Source of the DNA: Semisulcospira habei
Lineage: Eukaryota > Mollusca > Gastropoda > Semisulcospiridae
Direction of reading: 5' to 3'
Assembly (NCBI GenBank): GCA_036245525.1
Contig: BTPG01000008.1
Coordinates: forward strand, 27,619,568-27,683,567
DNA: 64,000 nt
Positions 47,601 to 54,906 of this stretch are shown here, one piece after another. The position numbers and the translations under genes are program-made. Positions within the stretch are counted from its first letter, which is position 1. Each line of letters opens with the position of its first letter. The notes under the pieces were generated by a model. That model saw only the letters and a list, made by a program, of their open reading frames with translations, searched no databases and was not told the origin of the DNA.

Positions 47601-50600
47601 GCTTCATGAACTTTTCACTGGGGACCATGGCAGTCTGACTTTAGAGTTGTGCTCTTAGCGCCGTACAATGTGGACTTTCTGTGCACTTTCGTGGACGCGG
47701 CCTCGGGACTCCGCTAGTAACTTTGGCTCCCTCGTGACTTTGTGCCTTGTGTAGTGAGCTTTTCGGCACTTGGGTGAACTTTTAAAACTGCGTACTGTGT
47801 GTGGCGGACGCTATGGTGGCTTCGTTAAGGAAGTTTTGCCTCCTGTGTGGGGATTTTCAGTGGCATTCCGACGCTAACGACGCCTGTCTTCCTGGCTCAG
47901 GCTGCTCTTCCGACTGGACCTGTGTCGTCTGTGCTGATTGATGTGAGGACCGGTGGTCTCTCTGTGGGACTTCTACAGACGCGACCGTCCTCCTCGGCCC
48001 TACAGGCCCCTCGGACTTCTCCACAGGTTCTTTCTGTCGGCTCTTTGGTTCGGACCCCTCGTCGCGCCATCGTCCAGGCCGTCCGGCCGCACATTTTTTC
48101 CTTATAATTTAACCTCCCAGAAACTACCTTCCCCCCCCCCCCCCCCTCTGCTCCGAGTCTTCTGAGCGGGGCGGGCGAGTGTTAGAGTCACGCTCCCACG
48201 CTCCGTTTTCTCCCGGGCGTGGCTTGAGCACCTTGAGTTTGCTCCCCGCCACTCCGCCTTGTCTGAGCGGGCCAGGCGAGCTGAGCGTTATTTCCCCCCC
48301 CCCCCCCCCCCCCCCCCCCCCCGCTCCCTTCTTCCAAGCGGGCTTGGCGTGATGAGCGCAAACATAATAAGAAGGGAAGGAGTATACAGAGAGACTCTCC
48401 ATCACGCTCCGGGTCTTCTGAACGGGACCCAAGGGCTAGACATGGGCCGCCACCTCGCTCCGTTTTTTCCGAGCCGACCCGGCGAGCTACATTGACATCC
48501 CCCCGCCCCGTGCATACCAGGCGGGCTGGGCGAGACTTAGGCCCGCGCCCCCCTTGCTCCGGTTCTGAGCAGGGGTCGCATGCCCAATTAATGCTCCCCC
48601 CCCCCCCCCCCTCCAAGCGGGCCCGGGGTGACTTTCTTTTCCTCGCAGGACCGGATTCGCTGGGTCGCTGATCCGCTTCCCCCACGCTTGCGGTTTCCCG
48701 AGCGGGTTTGTTCCGCAGCCCCTTTTACATTCCGGGCGGGGTTCCAGGCTCACGCGGTCCCCTCCCGGGCTTCGTGGCGTAGAGAACTCAGACAGCCCCC
48801 CCCCCCCATCCCCCCTTCACCACGACGCCCTTCCCTTCAGGCCTCGCGGGCGACTGCTCCTGTTCTGCGCTCGCACCATGGCCTTCCCTTCGGTAGACCT
48901 TCATGAGGAAGCTGGCTGGAACACAATGGGGAGCCTATGAAAAGATCCTCTAATGTTTATCAAGTCACAGTGAGACCACACCTTGAGTACGGATCCAATG
49001 CATGGTTGACGGCAGCTCGGTCACACCAGCAGACCTTTGACAGAGTTCAGAACCAGGCACTGCGTATCTTCTCCGTAGCAATGAGATCCACACCAATTGA
49101 AAAGATGCAAAACACACGTCGGCTTCACGTGTTATGCGGGCGTTCGACTTGGACCCGCATATTCTGTCTACTTAAAGCGGATTCAGCGTCGACCCTCGCG
49201 GGGATTTTGCCTTTCCGACTCCCCTGCCCTTTCTCTGCTGGTTCGTTGGTGTCCGCTTCCGGTGATGACGGCCCTCCGATCGACACGTTCCGATCCCTGG
49301 GAGAGGTTCCCGTCTTATATACTCCAGCCTGCCGCCTGACTTCTGTCCGCCTTCGCCCCCGGCGAAGAGTCTAGCTTCGGTCATGGTGCACGCACTTCGG
49401 CCTGCTAAGTGTCGCGAGTCTTTCCCTCAGCCTTCCGGCTTCCGGGACCTAGCAAAGCTTTTGCCTCACAGCTCCGCCTGGACTCCTTCGGCGACAACGC
49501 GTTTTCTCACCGTTTCTCGATGGCCAGCGGATATCAACGTGAGTTTCATTCAGGCCTGGTACGCTAGGCTCTCCCAGGCTTTCGCCATCCCTCTTCCGCC
49601 GGTGGACTCGGCGGCCTTCAACCAGGCGGTCGGTCGCAGGATTGTCCTGTGCTCTTGGCCTCGCCCGCTAGACAGGATCGCTTCCTTGGTTCGGAACTCC
49701 CGGGCTGGTGCCGGCTTCCTGGAGTTAGTTACACAAGCCGTTCTGCGCTGTATGGAAGACACTTGGGACCTGGAGTCCTCTTCCCCGCTTCGGGACGTCC
49801 AGTCCATCCTAACAGCTGCTAACCGGACCGCCTACCATTCTTCGACTAATGCCAAGGTGGCGGCAGCCTACTGTGACCTCTGTCTGCGGGACTTCTCCTG
49901 CGTCTGCTCGGATCTCCCCAAGTCGGTGAAGACTCAGCTCCGCCAGGCACCACTCGGAGGTTCGCAGCTGGTTGGAGTAACGTGGCAGAACGTTAGGAAG
50001 CTTCAAAGGACCGGTGGCCCCGTTCGACCTCCACCTTTTCGCCGGCTACCCTTGTGGACCCAGTCTCCACGCGACCGGCTCCAGGCAGATGATCGGCACG
50101 GAGAGGGGGAGGCCTGGCTCGACTAAGCAGCAACTGAAGTAGTCTCCCGGCACGACTCGTTGGCGTTCTACAACCACCTCTTTTCGTCTCCAAGCCTGGG
50201 CGCTATTGGCACCCGGTTATCGACCTGTCGGCACTATTCAAGTTCCTTTCGGCACCTCCCTCTAGGTTGGAGACAGCCGATGGACTTCGCTTTCATCGAC
50301 ACGGTGATGGCCAGCTTCTGCCAGCTATCGCTGAGTCCATTCTTCACTACCTGGCGACTTGCTGCTGCGCAACCTAGTCGCCGCGACTCTCAGGAGGACA
50401 GAGACGCCCTGCGTTTTTCTCCTTTGCCACCTCGGGTTCTTAGTCAATGCGGGCAAGTCCGATCTCACCCCTTCGCGCCGTTCCTGCTCTTAGGTTTGTT
50501 TTCCTGACCGACTTCAGCCTGAATGTCTTGTCCAACTCACTCTCCCGGCGCGGCCAGTTGCTACACATGGAGTGGGCCTTACACCAGGACATCTTTCGGA

Positions 50601-53600
50601 TGATCTGCGCGCACTGGGAGACGCCAATGGTTGACCTGTGTGCCACGAGGTGGAATCACCAGCTTCCCTATTTGTCTCCCCGATCCCAGCCCCTCTGGCC
50701 TGGGCAGTCGACGCACTTTACATTCCGTGAGACGGACTCATCGCTTACGCGTACCCCCCGACAGTCCTCGTCCCCAAAGTCCTCCTCAAGCTTCGGGGAT
50801 GCGATGCGGTCGTCCTTCTAGTCGCCCCGTTCGCTTGGAACTGACCTCCTCAGCCTTGCTAAAGGATCCCCCACGGCTGCTCCCCGCACCATGTACGATG
50901 CTCAAGCAACCGCGACAATCGCCGTTCCACCCGTGCACGGGGTGCCTACTCCTTCACACTTGGAGGTTGTGCTGCGAGCCCTCGCCGCTGGAGGCTTGTC
51001 TAGGGCAGCAGTGGCAGCTATCGCTACAGCCCGCAAACCATCGACACGACGCATCTACGAGGGAAAATGGCGAGTACTGTGCGCCTGGTGCGAGGACCAT
51101 CGCCTCACCCCCACCGACCTACCTAACCCCCAGCTCGCTGACTTTCCTCTGGCCCTTCGGAGACCAAGGATTGGCCCCAATAACCATCAGGGGGCACTTG
51201 TCCATGGTTGCCGACTCCTGCCGGCATCTCTGCCGCCCAGATCCCGGCGCCTGTAAAGACCTCGCCGACTTTATGACTCACTGCGGCCGGCAGCGTCCAG
51301 TGTCCCGCTCGCTCATTCCTCGCTGGGACTACCCTGGGTACTGACTGGGCTGAACTCTGCCCGATGCCAACCGCTGCCTTGGCCCGCTTGCGGATAGGAC
51401 TCATAAGACATGCTTCCGGTTGCCACTTGCCACGGCGGCCCGAGTTCGCGAGCTACGCGCGCTGTCTGCGCGCCCTGCCTGCCTGCAGTTTCGGGCGGAC
51501 TGTTCCGTCCAGCTCCTGACGGACCCTGCCTTCATTGCCAAGACCAGGTCTCCTTTGACCGCGCCACAGGTGATCACCTTTCAGCCGCTAAGAGGGACGA
51601 ACTTCCCCCAGGAGATCAGGCGACAAGATCCTGTGCGAGCCCTGCGCGTGTACCTGCGCCGAACCAGAGCCGCCTGGAGATCTCTTCCTGGCTACGCTCA
51701 GTCTTACGGTCCGCCTGCCGGGACCTCTCCCCGCGGGGAGCGAAGAGGCTAAAGTTACCAAGGCTTAGCACCTTTTACCGTCAAGGGTTACTGCACCGTG
51801 ATCACAGACACTTACCGCCTCCTGGGCCTCCCGGTTCTAGCCCTTGGTAAGACCTTTGGACATGTTGGTTCTTTTCCTCCACGCCCCCCCGCTCCCTTCG
51901 GCGGAGCAGGCTGGGCGCGGCTAGGGCAAACGTATAAAAGAGAGAGGAAGGAGTAAGAATAGAGTCTCTCCCTCACGCTCCGAGTCTTCTGCGCGTGACC
52001 CGAGGGCTATACTTGGGCCGCCGCCCCGCTCCGAAGCTTCTGAGCGGAACCGGCGAGCTACACCGACTGACTTGGGCTCGCGCCCCGCCACGTTCCGGCT
52101 CACGAGCGTGGCTTGAGCTGTAGGATTTTGCTCTCCCCTCGCTCCTCTCTCCTGTTCTCTCATACCTCGGTGGGACCTCCCCAGAGTACTGTCGTGGCTA
52201 AACATGGACCACTTTGAACCCCTGCACTTGGCATGGTTCTCTGACCTGACCCAGTAAACGTGTTCCTCCTGGCGCTCAACTCGGCTTCCACGTGTGCGAG
52301 CTTCTGGCGCTCTTGGAACGCCCCGCATGTTGGCAGTTCGAGCCTTTGGCTCTGCGCGGCTTATCACCGACCCGTCCTTCTGGCCAAGAGCCGGCCTCCC
52401 TCGGCTGCACCACATACGCTGACCTTACGTCGGCTCAGAGGGACGACCGACCCCACGGGTCGTGTCTACAGGGCCCAGTCCGGACGCTGCAGATTCCTGC
52501 ATACCCGCCTAGGGCGTACACACCTCTTCCTACCACTTTCATCAGGCAGGCCAGGTATCTCGGCCCAGGCGGTTCGCCCTGGCTGCGGTGGGTGACTCGT
52601 TGGCATACCAAGACCTCTCCCCGGACGGGGATAGACGGGTTCAGATCTGGGCGCATTTTACGAGCAGTAGCCCCCAGCGCGGCTGTACCGCAACTGCTCG
52701 TTTAACGACTCATCTTCGCCCGCTTTTACCTCCCGACCTATCCAGCCAGCGTGACTCCTTGGCCATGGTGGGCAACATCTCCGCGGCCCAGCACTCCCTC
52801 CGCGTGCCACAGGCGCCTGAGGCACATCTTAACTGAAATCGTTGGGAGTGCTCTCGTGGGCTGGCGGAGGATGTTAGGTACAGGGGTTTGGGTGTCGGCA
52901 CCCTCCTCCTCTTCGATATTCTTCCATACAGTAATGCCATCGGTAATGTATTTTGAAAAAAACAAATGAATTTTTTTTCTAAAATGTATTTTTTTGATAA
53001 ATACTTACCGATGGCATTACTCGGAGGACCCTCCCACCTGCCCTGCTTGCCTCCTTGGCTAAGTGGTTGGCTAAGTGTGAAACTGAGAAACTGTCGCGCC
53101 ACGCAGGCCAGGATAGGATGGTAAGGGGAGGCCACCCGGGCTCCTTACGTGGATCCCCGGTGTCTCCTCCCCAGGTGTGTAGAGGACACAACTTGGGGCT
53201 GAAATCGTTCGGCTATAGAGTGTATTCCACATAGTAATGCCATCAGTAAGTATTTATTAAAAAAAATACATTTTAGAAAAAAAAATCATGTTTTTTTATG
53301 TTAATTTGTAAATTTACTTGTTTCAGCCTCCACAACCAACTGAGCCACCCTCACCAAAAGTGCAGTTCCTGACCCATTTTGCTGCACCCCTTGCCACCAA
53401 TCATTCTGTAAGTAATACTTCATACATCATACAACTTATTTTGCAGAATAGACAACTTTTTTACCCTTTTTCTGTTGGTAGAGCTTTCCGTCCAGGTGAT
53501 TCCTGCAGGCTTTGTACAACATGTATGCAGTTGGATATGTGTATCACTTGTGCATTGTGTGTATTTTGGTGATTTTTGGTTTATGTTCTGGGCCAGTGGT

Positions 53601-54866
53601 CATCCGTCCGTCGTTTTCTGTGGTAAACTTTAACGTTGGCATTTTCTTGGAGACTATTCAAGCTACAGTCTTCAAACTTGGCCCAAGGATATTTTGTGGC
53701 AAGACCTTTCTAAACATACCAATTTCAGTGACCTCTCACAAAGGTCAAGGTCACAGGGGATCAGGAAATATACCAATAATAGCTATTTTGGGACATAATT
53801 TATTTTTTCTCAAATACTATTCACAACTTCAAACCCAAACTTGTCTTCAAACCCAAACTTGGTACAAAGATACCTTTATACGCACACTAATTTGGTTGAT
53901 CCCTTGGAAAGGTCAAGGGTCACAAGAGCTCAGGAAATAGGTCCAAAATGGACATATTTTTACAAAAGATGTTTTTTCTCAAATACTATTCACAACTTCA
54001 AACCCAAATTGGTACAAAAATACCTGTTGGTAAGACCTTTCTATGCATACTAATTTGGTTGATCCCTCAGAAAGGTCAAGGGTCACAAGTGCTCAAGAAA
54101 TAGGTACAAAAATAGCCATATTTTGACAATAAATGTTTTTTCGCAATTACTATTCACAACTCCAAACCCAAAATACAGAGATACCTGCTGGTAAGACCTA
54201 TCTATGCATACTAATTTGGATGACCCCTCGGAAAGGTCAAGGGTCACAAGAGCTCAGAAAATAGGAAAAAAAAATAGCCATATTTTGACAAGAAATGTTT
54301 TTTCTCAATTACTATTGGCAACCTCAAACCCAAACGTGCTACAGAGATACCTGATGGTAAGACCTATCTATGCATACTAATTTGGATGACCCCTCAGAAA
54401 AGGTCAAGGGTCACAAGAGGTCGACAAATGTGTATAAAATGCCAATAATTCTAGTTATTATCAACATTTTTGCAAACTTTTCAATCAAATTTGGCACAAA
54501 GGTAGCTGATGATAAGACCTTCCTAAGTATTCTAATCTAGTCGACTCATCATAAGGGTCACGGGGGTTTCACAGATTTGTGAAAACTGATTAAATTTTGA
54601 GAAAACATGGATTTTGTTAGTGCAGAAGCCATCCCTTTACTTATTGTCAGATGTGTGGATCGGTCATACACATGAGCCATAAGGGCTTTGCCTTTCTTGT
54701 TTACATTGTTTTGTGTTTCATTTGTTTTTTAACATGTTTTTGTAGTGTTTGCGGCTGGAGCTGAATGATGTGACCAACTCTGGTGCCCCTCATCTCCTGT
54801 ACCCCTTCATGCAGTTTCTCAAGAGTGAGGCAGCCGTCAATGTGCTACAATTTTGCTTATCTTGTG
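20106..54866 (+). CDS. SNX14: SNX14 (sorting nexin 14) orthologue, exons 1-13, 3'-partial
   Basis: Thirteen exons with GT...AG borders join without any phase conflict into about 357 codons. The order of recognisable segments matches vertebrate SNX14: two N-terminal membrane helices (residues ~17-31 and ~33-55), a CxVCGxxKCPRHR motif (~91-99), the PXA domain (~126-290) with [15 protein letters not shown] and [14 protein letters not shown], an acidic/proline linker (~291-317) and the start of the RGS domain with [10 protein letters not shown]. In vertebrates SNX14 is an ER-membrane protein acting at ER-lipid droplet and endolysosomal contacts, with PX and PXC domains further on. Those would lie beyond the window. 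The introns carry six DIRS-like elements, so this half gene spans over 34 kb. Confidence 0.93.
20380..20623 (+). mobile_element. SINE with I/Nimb-type LINE tail (intron 1)
   Basis: A GTAGTGGCTTAACGC stretch resembles a tRNA A box. The 3' end TTACCGCCGTGAGATATCTT...AAACCCAAATAACTAAC matches the tail of the 7-kb LINE. The boundaries are approximate. Confidence 0.55.
20726..20794 (+). CDS. SNX14: SNX14 exon 2
   Basis: TTTCAG|CTACTT to TTCAG|GTTGG. It encodes the second membrane helix, [19 protein letters not shown]. Confidence 0.9.
20795..21961 (+). other. SNX14 intron 2
   Basis: No element is recognised except an A/CAAA-rich tract (21308-21390), possibly a retro-insertion tail. Confidence 0.6.
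21962..22010 (+). CDS. SNX14: SNX14 exon 3
   Basis: TTTTTCAG|CCC to [27 protein letters not shown] matches the LGPDSLLPN region of vertebrate SNX14. It ends in phase 0. Confidence 0.88.
22223..22443. mobile_element. TTAA-flanked hairpin element 1
   Basis: TTAACCCTTTTAGCCC at one end and GGGCTAAATGGGTTAA at the other surround a long near-perfect internal hairpin (CAAGGGTAGTGCCAGATTAG... and complement). TTAA plus CCC ends resemble piggyBac-type MITEs. There is no transposase. Confidence 0.75.
22585..22957 (-). mobile_element. tRNA-derived SINE (same family as 5902-6196)
   Basis: A minus-strand copy flanked by ACCCTGT (22578-22584, 22958-22964). It has an (ATT)n tail, a TTGAGTCGATTCG segment, a G/C-run segment, and on the 5' side a B-box-like GGTTCGAAAAC. 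The 5' side is truncated within the tRNA-like head. Confidence 0.75.
22965..24108 (+). repeat. 84-bp minisatellite (13 units plus a partial)
   Basis: Near-identical 84-bp units, each containing AGTGAAAGGGTTATTGGCTG, CAGTGATTCCTGCAGGAAT and AACAGCACTGCCAAC. Two units (4 and 12) lack 3 bp. Each unit is an imperfect hairpin centred on CCTGCAGG and resembles the hairpin element at 24140-24231. One frame stays open throughout ([19 protein letters not shown] per unit) because period and indels are multiples of three. Intron 3 location. Confidence 0.95.
24140..24231. mobile_element. TTAA-type hairpin element 2 (minisatellite relative)
   Basis: TTAGCCCTTTGCGCG...AGAGGGTTAA encloses a hairpin of GATGATTCCTGTAGGAATCATC. 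Its core resembles the minisatellite unit, which probably arose from such an element. Confidence 0.7.
24269..24348 (+). CDS. SNX14: SNX14 exon 4
   Basis: CTGTACAG|AAG to CACAG|GTTGG. It encodes [13 protein letters not shown] and [13 protein letters not shown], the conserved cysteine motif. It lies just after the minisatellite and shares its open frame. Confidence 0.88.
24430..24745. mobile_element. Double hairpin element of the TTAACCC type
   Basis: Starts TTAACCCTTTTCATCC. Two tandem units each carry the hairpin GGTGGCGCCAGAATAGCTTG / complement and CTTGAAATAAACTTGACT. Confidence 0.7.
24790..25110 (+). repeat. Degenerate TCAAGGTCA-type repeat
   Basis: Contains TGGCAAGACCTTTCTAAACT, GGAAAGGTCAAGCTCAC and GATCGGTCATGCACATGAGC. 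These are diverged relatives of the array at 53600-54720. Others lie at 30530-31018 and 31878-31965. Confidence 0.65.
25162..25240 (+). CDS. SNX14: SNX14 exon 5
   Basis: GTTTCAG|ACCAG to [32 protein letters not shown] corresponds to the ENYQPWLDLKISSKV region, just before PXA. Confidence 0.9.
25333..25544. mobile_element. TTAA-flanked hairpin element 3
   Basis: TTAACTCCTAATCCC...GGGCTTTATGGGTTAA with the internal hairpin CAAGGTTGGTGTCGGAATAG / complement. Confidence 0.72.
25600..25689 (-). repeat. GCGC/ATT-type retroelement tail
   Basis: (AAT)n followed by TTGTAATGCGCTTATCTTAT, similar to the GCGCCTA..(ATT)n tails at 6160-6196 and 44600-44672. Confidence 0.5.
26130..26440 (-). pseudogene. 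DIRS a: tyrosine recombinase C-terminus
   Basis: The minus strand reads [30 protein letters not shown] (the H-x-x-R box) and [12 protein letters not shown] (tyrosine region). Compared with element e, an insertion disrupts the segment between them. Upstream recombinase sequence is missing. Confidence 0.75.
26880..27570 (-). repeat. Tandem repeat in DIRS a (~250-bp unit)
   Basis: Three diverged units at about 26890, 27185 and 27440, each with CTGGTCCAGCAGTC(T/C)CGTCC and ACTTGTC(T/A)CTGACCT-like segments. Confidence 0.7.
27690..28345 (-). pseudogene. DIRS a: two copies of the Gag N-terminal module
   Basis: The minus strand at 28135-28345 reads [20 protein letters not shown] and [13 protein letters not shown]. 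The segment at about 27700-27880 is a second copy ([20 protein letters not shown]). Several cysteines conserved in elements b, e and f are mutated. Confidence 0.75.
28575..29050 (-). repeat. Short tandem repeats near the 5' end of DIRS a
   Basis: Repeated AACACAGTAATCCAAGGCTAGCAC-like blocks with GAAGCTAGCACAGTG variants, 4-5 copies about 60-130 bp apart. Confidence 0.7.
29446..29489 (+). CDS. SNX14: SNX14 exon 6
   Basis: TTTTTCAG|TTTATC to [25 protein letters not shown] opens the PXA domain. Confidence 0.92.
29594..29720. repeat. C/A/AAT low-complexity tract (intron 6)
   Basis: A C run, an A run, (AAT)n and an A/T-rich stretch. Confidence 0.9.
29781..29868 (+). CDS. SNX14: SNX14 exon 7
   Basis: TTTTTCAG|GGACC to [32 protein letters not shown] then SVFFRRLKK, the best conserved PXA segment. 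Confidence 0.95.
29880..30086. repeat. TTAACCCCTTCAGT...GAAGGGGTTA element
   Basis: Ends TTAACCCCTTCAGTACTG and CATTGAAGGGGTTAT form terminal inverted repeats. Inside is AAGAGGTATAGATCCTCAAG, the motif shared with 1640-1701 and 18988-19007. Confidence 0.6.
30244..30325 (+). CDS. SNX14: SNX14 exon 8
   Basis: TTCACAG|ATTGAC to [30 protein letters not shown], in PXA. It ends in phase 1. The next intron holds DIRS-like elements b and c and is about 14.7 kb. Confidence 0.93.
30446..30525. mobile_element. Small foldback element
   Basis: About 80 bp: TAACTCATTTGAG / AATGAGTTAA ends and inner arms ATGCCGCCTC(C)GGATACGC / GCGTATCC(A)GAGGCGGCAT. A poly-G run follows at 30590-30607. Confidence 0.75.
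31019..31877. mobile_element. hAT-like non-autonomous DNA transposon
   Basis: Starts CAGGGCTAGAAATTAAC and ends GCTAATTTCGAGCCCTG, with further inverted GGGCCC-rich blocks (31060-31110 versus 31790-31860). CAGGG ends suit hAT elements. A clean 8-bp duplication is not seen; only ATTTT is shared by the flanks. The AT-rich interior has no transposase. Confidence 0.65.
32597..33038 (+). pseudogene. DIRS b: ORF1 N-terminal module
   Basis: After an acceptor-like GTGTTGCAG (to 32596) the frame reads [20 protein letters not shown], then [16 protein letters not shown] and [13 protein letters not shown], the cysteine module shared with elements e and f. It stops at 33036. A C run (32801-32819) and frameshifts separate it from the capsid-like region. 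Confidence 0.8.
33180..34670 (+). pseudogene. DIRS b: ORF1 Arg/Ser-rich and capsid-like region
   Basis: An Arg/Ser-rich part (33180-33560) with a C/T-rich break near 33590 is followed by a duplicated ~180-bp block (33640-33810, 33815-33995; both contain GGATGATCCTGCATCGCCTA). The conserved region then reads [56 protein letters not shown] and [20 protein letters not shown], ending in a stop near 34670. Confidence 0.82.
34960..35175 (+). pseudogene. DIRS b: RT N-terminal part, cut by element c
   Basis: [39 protein letters not shown] and a segment ending CCAGCC correspond to the start of ORF2 in element e. Element c begins at 35176. Confidence 0.85.
35580..36420 (+). repeat. DIRS c: tandem copies of the 5' exon/intron segment
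   Basis: Three related units contain CCATTCCGCC(A/T)TGGACAGGTAAA-like donors (about 35625, 35820, 36170), CGCTTCCTACGTCTCGCC segments, and acceptors GGGTTGCAG or TTTGCAG (36070, 36346) followed by TTACCAAGTGCGCC-like sequence. They resemble the first intron of elements e and f. Confidence 0.75.
35924..35984 (+). mobile_element. 61-bp LINE/SINE tail-only insertion
   Basis: CCGCCGTGCTTTGGCCTTAG...AAACCCAAATAACTATCTAA is flanked by an 11-bp duplication TTTCACTGTGA (35913-35923, 35985-35995). Only the 3' tail of the I/Nimb-type family was inserted. Confidence 0.85.
36614..36965 (+). repeat. DIRS c: ~88-bp tandem repeat, four units
   Basis: Units start at about 36614, 36703, 36791 and 36882 with GT(C/T)GTGCCCCGCTCCTTG and end GGCCTTCGGCCTCTCCGTCT. 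The last unit is diverged. Confidence 0.85.
37090..40290 (+). pseudogene. DIRS c: decayed Gag/RT/RNase H/recombinase
   Basis: The nucleotide order follows element e, but many short deletions shift the frame. Recognisable pieces include the RNase H neighbourhood (38290-38780), CGTGGACAGCGAC / CACAGTCCAGGGCACCTG (about 38740-38785), the part before the recombinase (38900-39250) and a recombinase end (39890-40260, [16 protein letters not shown] and a SYLHAL tyrosine region). Long open frames such as 37125-38237 come from high GC and do not match element proteins. Confidence 0.7.
40756..41990 (+). pseudogene. DIRS b: RT (remainder) and RNase H
   Basis: [20 protein letters not shown] resumes right after element c. 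A frameshift near 40880 is followed by [20 protein letters not shown] and the catalytic [13 protein letters not shown] (about 41106). RNase H blocks [33 protein letters not shown] and [20 protein letters not shown] lie in a further frame. A stop is near 41985. Confidence 0.88.
42300..43895 (+). pseudogene. DIRS b: tyrosine recombinase, interrupted
   Basis: [32 protein letters not shown] and [15 protein letters not shown] (first catalytic Arg) are in one frame. After a frameshift near 42940 comes [16 protein letters not shown] (H-x-x-R). The RTE fragment at 43287-43751 splits the sequence between the AAVG and the tyrosine (RFYLRD-type) part, which resumes from 43752 and ends near 43887. Confidence 0.85.
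43287..43751 (-). mobile_element. RTE-clade LINE 3' fragment
   Basis: A 465-bp minus-strand insertion flanked by CAGCAGTGGGCT (43275-43286, 43752-43763). The minus strand encodes [36 protein letters not shown] and [20 protein letters not shown], the usual C-terminus of RTE-type LINEs. It ends in an AAGTAAGT-type tail. Confidence 0.9.
44529..44672 (+). repeat. T run and GCGCC/ATT retroelement tail
   Basis: A T run at 44529-44552. Then TTGTAAAGCGCCTAGAGCAC ... TAGGCGCTATACAAAT and (ATT)n, a tail common to marine invertebrate SINEs/LINEs. The next 330 bp to exon 9 show nothing. Confidence 0.65.
45003..45162 (+). CDS. SNX14: SNX14 exon 9
   Basis: CTGCATAG|CACTTC to TCCAG|GTGTGG. It contains [20 protein letters not shown] and [20 protein letters not shown], matching the ELHYLRKLTELLFPYILPP segment of PXA. 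Confidence 0.95.
45238..45335. repeat. Degenerate hairpin element (TTAA family)
   Basis: GAAGGGTAGTGCCAGATTAG and a decayed complement (CAGGCATTACCCTTGAAC). The ends are lost. Confidence 0.55.
45481..45694. mobile_element. TTAA-flanked hairpin element 4
   Basis: TTAACCCATTTAGCCTC...GGTCTAAATGGGTTAA with the hairpin AGGGGTAGTGCCAGATTAGC / complement. Same family as element 1. Confidence 0.75.
45912..45987 (+). CDS. SNX14: SNX14 exon 10
   Basis: TTCTGCAG|GAGC to [32 protein letters not shown], almost the same as the vertebrate [15 protein letters not shown] block. Confidence 0.96.
46329..46373 (+). CDS. SNX14: SNX14 exon 11
   Basis: TTTTCAG|GATGTG to [27 protein letters not shown] closes PXA. 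Confidence 0.93.
46383..46594. mobile_element. TTAA-type hairpin element 5, degenerate
   Basis: AACCCTTTAGCCCTAACGCT at the left and GGCCTTGGGGTAAAGTGGGT at the right, with the hairpin AATTCAATGGTAGATTAGCT / TAGCGCCATG complement. The TTAA ends are eroded. 46595-47098 shows nothing. Confidence 0.6.
47813..47945 (+). pseudogene. DIRS d: ORF1 N-terminal module
   Basis: From ATG 47813: [20 protein letters not shown], then [19 protein letters not shown] and a stop. The pattern matches the cysteine module of e with one cysteine replaced by Gly. Confidence 0.75.
48120..48900 (+). repeat. DIRS d: array of GCTCCG...GAGCGG hairpin units and C runs
   Basis: About nine diverged units of type CGCTCCGAGTCTTCTGAGCGG followed by CGGGCGAGCT, spaced 50-75 bp, with C runs (48132-48147, 48294-48321, 48596-48611). 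Similar units recur at 51880-52135. Confidence 0.75.
48935..49135 (+). pseudogene. LINE reverse transcriptase fragment inside DIRS d
   Basis: [20 protein letters not shown] and [15 protein letters not shown] are the thumb region of a Jockey-like LINE. Only about 200 bp are present. Confidence 0.8.
49383..50126 (+). pseudogene. DIRS d: capsid-like region of ORF1
   Basis: [60 protein letters not shown] and [20 protein letters not shown] run in one frame of 247 codons, then lose homology. Same domain order as e residues 405-610. Confidence 0.82.
50127..50880 (+). pseudogene. DIRS d: collapsed RT / RNase H
   Basis: Short RT remnants (around 50170-50500, including a damaged YLDDLLLRN site near 50350) are followed by [20 protein letters not shown] and [14 protein letters not shown]. 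Most of RT and the core of RNase H are deleted. Confidence 0.75.
50891..51780 (+). pseudogene. DIRS d: first recombinase core
   Basis: [20 protein letters not shown] and NPQLADF, then after a frameshift [20 protein letters not shown] (first catalytic Arg) and [17 protein letters not shown]. The H-x-x-R and tyrosine boxes are lost after AKRLKLPRL. Confidence 0.78.
52160..52835 (+). pseudogene. DIRS d: second recombinase core
   Basis: It repeats the same protein region in a diverged form: [35 protein letters not shown] (region after the first Arg), [16 protein letters not shown] and [18 protein letters not shown] at the C-terminus. It has many frameshifts. A recombinase core twice in one element suggests recombination between two DIRS copies. 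Confidence 0.75.
53327..53407 (+). CDS. SNX14: SNX14 exon 12
   Basis: GTTTCAG|CCTCC to [32 protein letters not shown] is the proline-rich linker between PXA and RGS. Confidence 0.9.
53600..54720 (+). repeat. TCAAGGTCA-type tandem repeat array (intron 12)
   Basis: About seven diverged units of 115-165 bp. Each carries GGTAAGACCT(A/T)TCTATGCATA, AATTTGG(T/A)TGA(T/C)CCCT, GAAAGGTCAAGGGTCACAAG and ATTACTATTCACAACTTCAA. AT-rich, no coding capacity. Confidence 0.85.
54746..54866 (+). CDS. SNX14: SNX14 exon 13 (start of RGS domain)
   Basis: TTTGTAG|TGTTTG to [25 protein letters not shown] and [20 protein letters not shown] match the start of the RGS domain. The next exon was not found before 64000. 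Confidence 0.9.
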
Positions 54867-54906
54867 GTAAAGTGATTTCAGCATATTTTTTGTTTCCTCA
54901 AAAACA

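Larger units (their letters stand above)
47099..53293 (+). mobile_element. DIRS-like element d, old and chimeric
   Basis: The left end is TTTGTTTTTTCAAAATACAT. The right end CATTTTAGAAAAAAAAATC is near 53293. The inverted repeats (47117-47290, 53075-53250) match with several mismatches. The internal complementary region is at 52925-53025. It holds a broken Gag start, a capsid-like region, a collapsed RT/RNase H and two partial recombinase cores. GC-rich hairpin repeats lie at 48.1-48.9 and 51.87-52.15 kb. It also hosts a LINE fragment. Confidence 0.85.

Noticed and set aside
47813..47945. Host zinc-finger gene
   Set aside because: The cysteine pattern matches the DIRS ORF1 module and lies within element d.
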